A stretch of 64,000 nt of DNA from Capsicum annuum (lineage: Eukaryota; Streptophyta; Magnoliopsida; Solanales; Solanaceae), in NCBI RefSeq assembly GCF_002878395.1, contig NW_025892544.1:1-64000 (forward strand). The letters run 5' to 3'. Made by a program: the position numbers and the translations under genes. The notes under the pieces were generated by a model. The model did no database searches and had not been told where the DNA came from. It was given only the letters and a program-made list of their open reading frames with translations. Positions 1-10,419 of the stretch are shown here, piece by piece. Each line of letters opens with the position of its first letter. Position 1 is the stretch's first letter.

Positions 1-713
1 ACTTCTTCACCATTAACTCTGAACTTGAGCTCCCCTTTTTCCATGTCAACTATAGCTCTACCTATGGCCATGAATAGTTTTTCCAAAATAATGGGCATCT
101 TAAAGTCAACTTCACAATCCAAAATCACAAAGTTAGATGGAAAGATGAAGTTATTGACTTTCACCAATACATCAACAGATATACCCACGGGTTTCTTTAC
201 TATGTGGTTCGCCATCAACAACCACATAGTCGTCAGTTCTTGGGGGCTCAAGACCAACTGTTTGAACAGAACCAATAGCATCAAATTAATGTTGGATCCT
301 TGGATCCTAAGTCACTTAAAGCTCTGGAAAAACTGGATGTCCCAAAAGTACATAGAATAGTGAATACATCAGGATCACCCTTTTTATAGGCCATAGATCA
401 ATAGGTAACTACACTATAGTGGTGCAATCCACCAATATCCTCAAAAATAGCAACCCTTTTCTTCATAACAAAATCTTACATAAACTTGGCATATCTAGGC
501 ATCTGATCCAAGGTATCAAGGAGAGAAATGTTCAATCTCAAATGTTTTAGCATTGTAATGAACCTCTTGGACTTACGTTTCTCTTTATTTTGCTTCAATT
601 ATTGAGGAAAGAGAGGGGGAGGTCATGGGATCGTATTTACTATTAGCTCACAAACTTTACCCTTACCTTTGTCCTCACACCTATCTCCTTCTATGGCTTT
701 GCTCCCTGTATTT
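1..713 (-). pseudogene. Athila-like gypsy protease region, broken, cut by window edge
   Basis: Read on the minus strand, this is the linker and aspartic-protease part of a plant Ty3/gypsy polyprotein. An open stretch near 165-25 includes ILDCEVDFKMPIILEK, a block that follows the protease active site in Athila-type elements; the same block is seen on the plus strand near 61050. Further upstream (about 600-330) the words FITMLK, MPRYAKFM and ALSDLG appear in shifting frames with stops, so the gene is dead. It follows the gag remnant at 1597-3286 in the same orientation, separated only by the inserted segment at 714-1596. Reverse transcriptase and integrase would lie left of the window. The similarly sized plus-strand reading frame at 25-360 is only the complement of this region. 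Confidence 0.75.
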
Positions 714-1596
714 TATCATCAACAACTCAACTTAATAAGAATTGGGTTACGTTAATAAACAAGAAGATAATGCGGAAGCAAAAACCCTAAGATTAAAGAT
801 GAGAAATTAAAGATAGATGAAATTTGAGAATAAATCCCCAATTTCGAGATGAAGTGCTAAGAAACCTAATTGATTTTAGTATTCAAAATTAGTGGATTAA
901 GACTAATTATGATACCAATAGAGTTAATTCAAGAACTTAGATCCAAAGGTGATCTAGACCCCTATTTTAAAGAAAATAAAGACAACAATTAGTATAAGAC
1001 TAATCACCTTCTTTAATTAACTTTAATAGAAACCAAAGATATCAAGTTAAGAATTAATGTTACCTCCTAAAGAATTGTTCTTATATGGCTGCAAGATAAA
1101 TCCCAAGTAGCCATACACAAAGGTGTAAATAAGAGAAACTGTCAATTAATAATAATGTTTTCTTGAAAAAAACAAAATCCATCCCTATATATAGGGAAAA
1201 AAACCTATCCCAAATAGCGTGAGATTGGGATCTACCTTTATCAAATCTAACTAGGACTAGGAAAAATCTATCCCAAATAGCATGGGATTAGGATCTAATA
1301 TTATGGAAATAATAAATAAAATCCTACTAGGACTAGGAAAGCATATAAAAATAATACAAAAAATTCTTCCCTACGAAAATAAGGGAAAGCTTCTAAATTT
1401 ACTCACAACCCATATGGGCCCAATCTTCTTCCTTTTGGGCTTGGACTTGAATTATGAAATATGTGTAGCACTTTGCCCATTCCTCTCCATAATTCTTAAA
1501 CTCTTTCTTGGGCTTTTTATCTATCATAAATATCTTCTTGATTCAGATTGAAGCCCATCAATCTTAATACAAGTGGGCTAGCCTGCACGCTATCAT
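714..1596. mobile_element. Insertion of unknown class inside the Athila-like element, flanked by TATCAT
   Basis: The hexamer TATCAT occurs at 714-719 and 1591-1596. Removing one copy plus the 871 bp between them rejoins the gag-protease linker in one reading frame (apart from two stops), which supports a precise insertion with a 5-6 bp target-site duplication. The insert has no clear TG..CA ends, no terminal inverted repeat that I can see, and no coding domain. It carries a TATA-like CTATATATAGGG near 1183-1194. It could be a solo LTR or a short non-autonomous retroelement. Confidence 0.55.
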
Positions 1597-3286
1597 GACT
1601 CATCCACAGTAGACATAGGGGGATCCATAGTAGGTACACCACTCCGAGTGGTGATAGCTAGACACTGACCATAATTTTTGGGATTTAGAACTGTATTGCT
1701 AAAAAGGGGGGATGCATCTAATTTAAAGTGGCTGACATTTATCTGAACTAGTTCTCTAACTTCTTAATAGCAGTCGAATGAGAATCAACCTTTGAGGACA
1801 AACCTGAAACATCAGCCTTGTTCTCCTTAAGAATAGCCTTCTGACTTTGTTTCCCCTTCACCATCTTGGACAACATCCCCTCCGTTCTTGATTTCATATC
1901 TCTACTATTCGTGGAACATACCTGTCACCCTTCTCTTTATAATCATCCCTTCTTCACCAGTCATCGTCTCGCTCCTAACTGTAATCCCTGTTTCTATATC
2001 CATAATAGTTTTGACCTTGGTTCCCTTTCCCTTTGGCTTGAAAGCCTGCCAATTCAAGATCAAGATACTTGGATTCCTCCTCCAAGTCAAACTCATATGA
2101 TTTAGCAACCATCCTTTGTGTACTTACCACATTCATTTTCACAACACTCATTGCTGCAAGTTATTTCACTAGCACACCAATCTCGGTCCTGAGCTACGGA
2201 ATCTCTTATGCTACAAAATCATTAACCACTCTATGATTGCCAAAATCCCCAATAACATAGGTTCCAACACTTCTCTCAGCCTCTCAAGTATACCACCCTT
2301 AGTTAGTAAGAGAGTTCTGGCCTATAATCTCTGAAGCAACTTCCCAGCGTAGTCTTATGAATGCACCATTAGTGAGCGTATCTACCATGGCTCTAGAACT
2401 TCTAGTCAGTGCTCTATAGAATATCTCTAGTAGATTTTTCAATGCAAATACAATGGTTGGGCACCATACTTAGCTTTTTTCTGAATCAAAACCAATCTTC
2501 ATAGATAGATTCAGAAAATAACAGGCCGAAGTTGTATATCTCATCTTTTAATTGTAATATTTTAGATAGTGGAAAAAAGCATTTCAAAAACTATCTACAC
2601 AATTTATTTTGAGTCCTGATTGATCCTCTCAGAAGTTTCCCAACGATAAAGAAGCATCTCCAGACAATGAGAAGGGGAATAAACTCAATCTGAGTTCTTC
2701 CTGGTCTATTCCTAAAATAGTATACAAAGTGTAGATCCCAAAAAAATTGGTAAGATATATGTTTGCATCACCTGTAGATGAACTCGCAAATATATCTTTG
2801 AGATTTAGCAACTAGATCGTGGCACTAGTTATATCAAACTTTAAATTTGGGGGTAAAGCAGGAGGATAATGGCTCTTCTTTTTGTAGGCTTAACATATCC
2901 CATATCTTTCTCATCATCATATAGTGGTAAATACGGTATGCTGGGATTATTTGAGCTCTATCCTATCTGTCTTTATTCACGTTGAGGTCTTCTCAACAAT
3001 CACCACCTTATCTTGGCTGTGCTAACTCTACCTTTAGAGTTAGCAAACTAGCCTTCTCCTCTCTTCTCTGATTAGCAGCTTCTGTCAAAACCAACTCTAT
3101 TCTTTGATCGACAATATCCTAAGTTTCCCCAAGAGGAATAGGAGGTATATCGTGTGTATCATCCCAAAATCCTTCAGGAATATAATCACGTATTAGCTCT
3201 GTCATCCTATTAGTCAGCTACAAGAGTCTCCTAGATTCAGGATTCAATGGGATTAAAGGATTGCCTCTACTCCTGGTGCTAGGCAT
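1597..3286 (-). pseudogene. Athila-like gypsy gag remnant
   Basis: The start codon is taken at 3286-3284 (minus), followed by MPSTRSRGNPLIPLNPE, a gag N-terminus also echoed in the second Athila-like element near 58717. A capsid-like block lies at about 2811-2629 (TILGIDQEEL then LSLFPFSLSGDA). The C-terminal linker ends with CLAITTRSGVPTMDPPM near 1680-1610, which normally joins gag to protease. Several in-frame stops and small shifts show that it is not functional. No zinc knuckle was found, as is usual in this lineage. The product would have been the retroelement capsid protein. Confidence 0.75.
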
Positions 3287-3400
3287 ACACTAGTGTATAC
3301 CAAACAAAGAAAAAAAATAAAAACCCACAAACTTCAGCAAACTCAATCTATAACTCAACATCGTATTCCCTAGTAACGTCAGTAAAATTTTGATCAACGC
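3287..3400 (-). other. Leader and primer-binding site of the minus-strand Athila-like element
   Basis: On the minus strand, bases around 3383-3361 read TGACGTTACTAGGGAATACG. This aligns with the primer site following Athila/Tat LTRs (TGGCGCCGTTGCCGGGGA, complementary to a tRNA-Asp 3' end) with several changes, some of them transitions. The site marks the inner edge of the 5' LTR, near 3391-3400, and lies about 80 bases before the gag start. The match is degenerate, so the exact edge is uncertain. Confidence 0.5.
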
Positions 3401-4796
3401 CTAAACTACTCTTCTAACTGAAGATAAAGTGGTCTTTGTTAAGTAGAGTAACCTAATTAGGTTGGGGTCAAACCCAAGGGAATACATGGAATTATGTCTC
3501 TTATCGGCTGGAATCAATGAGAAAAACTAAAACTAAATTGGCGGTTTATAACTACAAGTAGTGAACAACAACAAAACTTAACTTTGATTGTAATCAATAG
3601 GAGATGAATACTAGGACTGTGTTTCCCCTGGCTTCTCGAATTCATAGTCTTATTATGCTTTGTTGAACAAACCCAGTAATTTGCATCCAGAATTTGATAA
3701 GTTATGTACCATCAATTGTCTTGTGGACTTATTGATGGATCTCATCTTTTACCTTTTGTGTCTTAGGATATCACACTACTAACCTTTATCCTAGATCCCG
3801 GTTAACAATTACCTTTTGAATATTAAGTTAACAGATGAAAGCTAAAGGTAAGCTTAGTTTGGAAATTCACTCCAAATTACTATTGTTATTATATTTTCCT
3901 AGTGTCTACCCCTTTTATAGAGTAAGAAGTGACAATCTATCCAGGATCCTAATGTTTACAACTGCTAAGACATTTATTAAGCTGAAGATAATACAATACA
4001 TGCATATGTACTGGTTTAGAACAATATCACACTTCCCCTATTTCATCAATCCTTCAAGGTTCCCACAACCATAGCTAAGAAGACCAACCACTCATTATTA
4101 TGCAATGAACAATGGAAGTCATCATTAAAAGCATTGAAATAATAATACAATAATCAATGGATAAAAGCCAAAGTTTTTTGTTAAATACTCAACCTAAATA
4201 AAGAACAAAGTAATTCCAAGATCAAAATCAAATCCTGGAATAAAATTTATGTTTGTTGGTGTTAAGAGTGCATAACCTACCTACAAAATGTCAAAAGAGT
4301 ATTTATAGGATATAAGGAAACCCTGAAAATCAAGTTTTGATTGAAAAAGAAAAATAGAGGTCGGTGACCACTTACCAAGGTCACCTACAAACCGTAGGTA
4401 GTCCTTGGTAAGTGATAGACCTCCTGCACAACTTCTAAACTCTCTGGACTTAGACCTCTAGCACTTACTAAGGTCACCTATAGACTATAGGTGGCACCTT
4501 GGTGACAAAGTAAGTGACATAGTCTTCTTTTTCTTGCATCTGAGCCTATGGACTTCAAGTTCTGAGACCTACTTTGGCTCCTACATTTAGTAAGTCGCAC
4601 CTACTCTCATTAATTGCCTTGGTAAGTATCCCAAAATCTTTAATTTTTTTTCTTTTCCTCTGTTTAGCATCTAAAGCCTGATTTCCTATAAAACATACCC
4701 AAAGTAAATCATATCTCACAAAAATACATGAATAACTTCCATATTTGCATAGTTTTAAGCATTGAAAGTGCTATAAATCCATAGCACATCCCAAAC
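3401..4796 (-). mobile_element. 5' LTR of the minus-strand Athila-like element (outer edge approximate)
   Basis: The segment lies outside the primer site and shows LTR promoter architecture on the minus strand. A consensus TATAAATA stands at 4307-4300, and just upstream of it (4640-4365 in plus coordinates) is a cassette of inverted repeats. The strongest is a perfect 12-bp arm pair, CACTTACCAAGG (4369-4380) and CCTTGGTAAGTG (4403-4414), enclosing a further CACCTAC/GTAGGT pair; a weaker second hairpin spans about 4467-4518. The outer limit is placed where LTR-like sequence of another family starts. No TSD could be checked because the partner LTR is outside the window. Confidence 0.5.
4300..4307 (-). 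promoter_or_regulatory. TATA box of the minus-strand Athila-like LTR
   Basis: Minus-strand TATAAATA, directly downstream (in transcript sense) of the inverted-repeat cassette. The same order, cassette then TATA box, is seen in the LTRs near 7192, 43496, 51266 and 55295. Confidence 0.5.
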
Positions 4797-6749
4797 AAAA
4801 TGAGTCATTGTATGGAGTCATTGCCATAATAATGAGGGACCCAAGAACTTTAGCCCAGTGATAATGACTGCATCCTATGACTCATTATCAATGACAACAA
4901 GTCATCATGGAAAACTCGTCATCACAATAGAAAGAAATTAAGAAAAAAAGTCCCTTATAATGACTACTCCTAATGATCGTGACTCAATGAGTCGTCGGGA
5001 GGGAAGTTGGTGTCATAATAGAAAGTGCCCAAGGCTTAGGTCGTCTAGTAACAACTCCAGTCCACGGCTTCTTACAAGACCCAATAAGTCATTTCTTGAG
5101 TCCTTATGACTGTTTCCCAAAAATTTCAGCACTTTTTAAAAAGGGTTTTAGGGTTCTTTCCCGTTATTTTAACCCCTAACCCACTTCCTTTGGGCACTCC
5201 AAGATTGGTTAATAGGGATAAATATTACCCTAATACCTCATAAACTTAAAATAATCAACACTTATAAAAAAAGGGGTAATTTTCTATTCTCCAATAGCAA
5301 AGTAGGGTTCCTCAACCTCAAGTACAAATTCCAAGGAATTCTTCAAGGATTTGATCTCTATGTATGTGGGGTTTCATTAATGGCCCATTGAGTCCCAAAG
5401 GCCTCTCAATTCTCAAGTTTAATTTCCCTTCAAGTATTGGGTTCTGGGTCAAATAAGAGATTTTCTTAATTTCGTCAGTTTATTTCTGTAACCAACCCAT
5501 GAGTACATGTTTTACCATAAGATAGCATTTTCCCATATTCAAAAATAATGAATTCCCTTTACCAAAAAAAATCATGAATTCCCTTGTTATGACGAGTTGT
5601 TGTGTTTTGGTCTTAAATCGTGAATTTCCTCATAATGTCCCGATGATATTATCATGACTAGAGCTGGTGGGTTATGAACACTGAATACCTAAAAATTCAT
5701 ACATACATTAGCTTACATGTTATAAGTGCTTCAGTTCACGATTATGTTGTTATTTTTAGAATATTATTATGTTGAGCATATACTAATTATCAATGTTATT
5801 TAGTTGAGAGTAGTACTTAGCACCGAGAGAATTCAGAGTAAAGGGCTCAACCGTCAGCTAGGATTGAGACCTTTAGTAGAAGTCTCTAAGTTCTAGAATT
5901 ACGGTACCGCTATAGGTTAAAAGTGGTCACCCGTTAGTTGAGGACTGGCACCCCTATCCTTCGGTACATTAGTTTAGTGGATCCACGCCAACCAGTGTCG
6001 ATACCTTTGGAAAGGTATTGATACCCTTCCAACGTGGGTTACAGGTTGGACCCCAATTTTCTCAGATTGGGTAATATCAATTATTGTCAGCTCCTACAGT
6101 CCTTAGTTTATGCTTTAGTTCATATTTCATATTCAGATTATGCATGGCCATGTATTATATTATTCAGTTTCATTCAGTACATGTTTATACTTGGTCTTGC
6201 ATTCAGTTATCATGTTTCATGCATTCCTGTTCAGCTTATACTACTTAGTTTTCCCATCTCGCATACTCAGTAGATTCAAAGTATTGATCACACACTTTTC
6301 TATGTTATATTGTCTCATAATATAGGCTTGCATGCTTTGTACCCATATTACACTTAGCACGTTCTAGTACCACTCAGCAGTAATTTGGTGAGTCCTCATC
6401 ATTCGAGGATAGGTATCAGTTATTTTTATCTTTTTTAGTATAATTTTATTTTAGTCAGTTGAGTTAGTTGGGGTCTTGTCCCAACAACTCATTATTATTT
6501 AGTGGCTTTTAGACAAATGTCTAGATTTTTAATATTTTGTTTTGTTAGACAGTTCTATTTCCATTTGTGGTTGGTATTTAGTATTTTCTTATTTTTATTT
6601 TACATCAGTTATTTTAGTGTAGCTCCCACTTAATATTTTATTACTTCTTTAGTACTTCTTTTGAAGTATGCCAGGCCAAGGGTTAGCTTGCAGTCACTTA
6701 TGGCTCTAAGCCCCGTGTTGTGACTAGGGGGAATTCTAGGGTCGTGACA
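4797..6749 (+). mobile_element. Gypsy LTR, probably solo or truncated (LTR A)
   Basis: The 3' half matches the better-defined LTRs at 39616, 43010, 50780 and 56330 in order: the CACCGAG block near 5820, tandem words GTTAGTTGAGGACTGGCACC near 5933, the CAG(T)AG..ATTCAAA..GTA hairpin at 6268-6286, the GTCCTC/GAGGAT hairpin at 6392-6410, the GAGTT..GTTGGG fold at 6461-6490, and a terminus GTCGTGACA ending at 6749. The 5' part is rich in words around ATGACTCAT, as in the LTR at 56330, so A and F look like the same family. The start is approximate and no TSD was found. No primer site follows it, so it is not an intact 5' LTR. Confidence 0.6.
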
Positions 6750-8835
6750 AGGTCCCTAGGATTTTGGACTCATTTTTAGGTATGGATGGAATTTAGCTAA
6801 AATGACTTTTTAGGATGTGGGATCCTCTTTTTATTGAAATAACCCTAGATAGAAATTTTGATGGCGTCATTGAGTTCAGAACATCAAATTTGGTAGGGTA
6901 GTGTAGTTCATTTATGATCAGAGGATTTTGAACTAATCTCATGCATTCGATCAGAGTCCGTTGGGACTTATTGAACTTCACTAGTGCCAAGTATATGGTG
7001 TAGCCACTTAAGTGACCAAGGGATTGCTTAAGTAGTAGCCTCTTAAGCGATAGCCTCACTAGAAGTTGGGAACTACTTTAGCAACCCTAGATTACTTTAG
7101 TGAAACCTATCCAGCCTAGTCCAGGTCGTTTAAGAAACCCTTAGGCACTTTAGCGGTCATTTAGCCGCTAAAACAGTCACCATTAGTATGCTATAAATAA
7201 TCCCTTCCTTCACTTTTAGTACAATTCTCTAAGTATAAATCACCATTAAAGACCTTTTAAGCTCAAGGATTGGGTGGGAGTTAACTGTTAAAAGTTGGTA
7301 TTAGTGTGGGGGCGTGTTGGTAGGCTCATGATCGTCGTTATCTTCATAAGTTTCATTTTATTTTTAGTGAAATTCTCTGAATTGATTCTTCAGTTTTCGA
7401 TGGTGGTTCAGACTGATTATCCTACCGTTAGAGCTGAAATTTAGGAAAATTTATGTGGCAATTGATCATTAAACTATGTGAGACATTGTGACAATTTTAG
7501 TTTTACAATTCAAAAGTAAGCCCCACATAGAATTTTTAGTTCAATTTCTGACCCGGTGCATTTATACACAATATGGGTATCAATTTTCTCGTCTTGATGA
7601 ATAAATTATATTTTTGATACAACACCTGAACTCAAAGGCTTCTTGCAAGGGAAAAGCTCCAACTTAGAGGATTTAACCAGCATTCAGCCGCGTCCAGGTA
7701 GGCTATGATTACCTTTTATTTTAGTTTGAGCTTAATTATGATATTAGTGTATTATTGTTCTAGTTTTGGGTGGATAGTTTTATCCTAGTTATGGTTTAAC
7801 ATTTTTATGCCATATTTAGCCGGTCCAGGCCTTTTTTTGGTAGAATTTGAGTCCGTTTCCCCTTAGCATAGTGAATTATCGTCCTTTAGGATAAGAATTA
7901 GTACCTATAGTACCTGGTGATGGGATTAGGAAACCTTAGACTAGACTCAGGCAAGTTCTACCTTAGGTTGGGTTATCGAGACCCTGTAGTGGGATCCACA
8001 TCCCCTTTTAGATAGTATAATAGAAATAAAACTCTTTTAGGCTTTACTGGATGTCTGATTGGGTACCTTAGTTTATTACTTGGGGTTGGGTTTGACTTAG
8101 ACCCGATTATTCACCCATTTAGCTTCTTGCTCTAGGTAGAATAGTACATGACTCTTGCCCGCTCTGTGTTGACATAGAAAGGAACTCATCGGGCTATTAG
8201 TAGGTTTAGAAAATGAATATTCAACTTAGCGACATGATTTTTTGAGGATAAGTTAAATACCCAGGACTTTCTCTAGCTATTCCAGACTAGGTATTTATAT
8301 ATTATATTTGTATTTCAGTTTTGATTTTAAGTCGAAAAAATACTTTATTGATGCTATCATAAGTTCATAGGATGAGTATGGCATTTGGTTTTTGGTTGTG
8401 GTTCTTTTTTTCATATGGAATCATCTATAGTGGATACGGCTAATTACTAATTAGTTTTGATTTGAGTCTGACATTAGTTTATGACTACGGTCTAGTTATT
8501 CTGGTATTGATTATGGTTATTCCTGGGAGTGTTGGTAGTTGTACTTTGTTTGGTACGGGAGTTTTAACGAATTTATATGGATTACTTGACCTCTTGTTAC
8601 TATCCACTATTTTTTATTTAAGACAGGTGTCTTGCCTTTTGTTATTTTCCATGGATGTTGGTTCAAGATCGATATATTTTATCATTATGAATATGGGATT
8701 GGAAAGTAATTTGAGATTCTTAAAGTTAAAGAGTATTTTTGATTCTTATCTTAGCTTTCCTTTTGATCGCACCCAAAGATTTATGGAGGCTCAATAGGGT
8801 TAATAGTCTTCTTGTGTGTGCCTTCTGGGCTTATG
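6750..8835 (+). mobile_element. LTR-like block of a different gypsy family (edges approximate)
   Basis: It begins with AGGTCCCTAGGATTTTGG, resembling the start of a TGTAAGACCCC-type LTR directly abutting the end of LTR A. A cassette of repeated AAGCGATAGCC/TTTAGCGG words runs from about 7000 to 7172 and includes the perfect inverted pair TTTAGCGG (7149-7156) and CCGCTAAA (7165-7172). TATAAATA follows at 7192-7199. The rest is AT-rich with no coding domain. The longest reading frame (8462-8797) resembles no protein I know and is treated as chance. Its 3' limit is not defined. Confidence 0.35.
7192..7199 (+). promoter_or_regulatory. TATA box in LTR-like block
   Basis: TATAAATA located 20 bases after the end of the perfect TTTAGCGG/CCGCTAAA inverted repeat, matching the cassette-then-TATA layout of other LTRs in the window. 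Confidence 0.45.
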
Positions 8836-10419
8836 GGGGCTCAGTATCATGACCCAAATCAGGGCCTAGTCATAACGAGTATCTCAAGCCCAGTATGGTC
8901 CAGTAATCATATCAGTAGCACTATTCAGTTTCAGGTTTGCTTGAGCACAACGTACAATTATCAGTTATTCAGTTATCAGTATTTCAGTACCTCAGTTTAG
9001 AGGCTATTATAAAATCATGTTATACACTTGGTCTTGCATTCTCAAATAATATAGTTTTCATGAATTCAAGCTCAGTTATCTCCTATTACACAGTTAGTCC
9101 TTACGTCATATGTATAATACTCTATAGTTTCAGTCCAGTCATTCAGACCTAGTATAGTTCAGTCTTACATGCCCAGTATTCAACTAGTAGCCATTCAGTT
9201 AATCAGATAAACTAGTATGTTTTAGCATTCATACTTAACACCTATGTAGATATTTTCAGTAGCCTCAAGCGAAATGTTGTGCTGAATTAGAAACTATAAT
9301 TGAGGGAAATAGTTGGAAGATGTGGATAAGGTTACAAGTCAGTAATTCTGGTGCAGGAGGCTTAGTCACTCTATCTTAGATGGTATTCCATAGGCCTCGT
9401 CTCATATTATAGAATTTTAGCTAGGGTGCGATTTCTTATTTAGATGTTTTATACAACCTATGTCAAGATTTTATTGCTCCCTAAAGTCACTAAAAATCTA
9501 TAGAGAGTGTAATAGAAATGCTTCGGTCGGGCATAAGTTTTTAGTATGACCTAGTCAGTAGGGTCAATATTTCAGTTTAGCAGTTAGGCGGATAAATTTG
9601 TGTGGTATCATATCTTTCCACCCAGTCATCCTATCCAAAGTATCACGAGTGCAAATATTCCAAGATTGAGCAACCATGTGTTTGCAAGTTCAACTTAGTT
9701 CAGGTGTCATGCCTCAGTTTTAGATTCCCGATAGAAAGTCATGATTCAGTTCATAGGTTCCCTGTGCATCGTCTTAGTTTTTCCTCAGTATCTCAGCCAA
9801 GTCAGCATTCTTCAGGGGACATAATGTCCCAATGAAGAGATACACTATAATTCACTGAGCTTTTATGACCTAAACCTTTAATCTACTTTTCACAAAATAT
9901 ATCTAGTTTGGGTGGGGGTACTCATAGGTGGACCTTTAAGTTCCAATCTCAGCCGTAAGCCATGTATTTAGGGGCTCAGTTTAGTATATGTATCACATTT
10001 TAGGCTCAGTTATGTTCTCATGTGCCTATTCATGCATGTTTAGTAAATGATATTAGGTTATCAATATTCTCAATTTAAGGTAACAGTCTTCCTTAGATTG
10101 GTGTAGTTCCATGTACAGTACCACTTATGAACTTGGTATCCATTACCATTGCATATTCAGTCATGCATTCACGGATCAGTTCAGTCATCTACTCACGCAT
10201 CAGATATGTATGTTCAGTCTACAAACTCAGATTATCAGTAATATTAGTTACGAAGTTATGCTACATATATGCACATTCAGTATGATAATTCAGTATATCA
10301 GTAGTGTCAGTTATAAAATCATATTGCAGTTATGTGTGTGCAGTACTCAAGGTCAGTTTGTCAGTTCTCTCATCATACTCAGTCTCATTCGAGGATGAAT
10401 GTTCCCAAGGGGGAGATAT
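8836..10419 (+). mobile_element. Degenerate internal remnant and 3' non-coding tract upstream of LTR B
   Basis: The last 300-400 bases are rich in CAGT words and resemble the non-coding tract between chromodomain and 3' LTR of the complete element (about 50280-50779). They end in a polypurine tract CCAAGGGGGAGATAT at 10405-10419, nearly identical to that at 50765-50779, so this is the 3' end of an element whose LTR starts at 10420. No gag or pol block could be recognised; most of the body is missing. At 8840-8890 a stretch containing CAGGGCCTAGT resembles the inner end of the minus-strand LTR at 14637, suggesting an older inverted LTR fragment. Confidence 0.45.

Noticed and set aside
25..360. 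111-residue plus-strand reading frame
   Set aside because: It is the complement of the minus-strand protease block, which matches known wording; the plus-strand frame does not.
6034..6273. Reading frames inside LTR A (and similar ones in LTRs B, D, E)
   Set aside because: Homologous positions in the other LTRs do not keep a frame, so they are not coding.
8462..8797. 111-residue hydrophobic plus-strand frame
   Set aside because: Lies in LTR-like non-coding sequence, T-rich composition explains the hydrophobicity, and no family is recognised.
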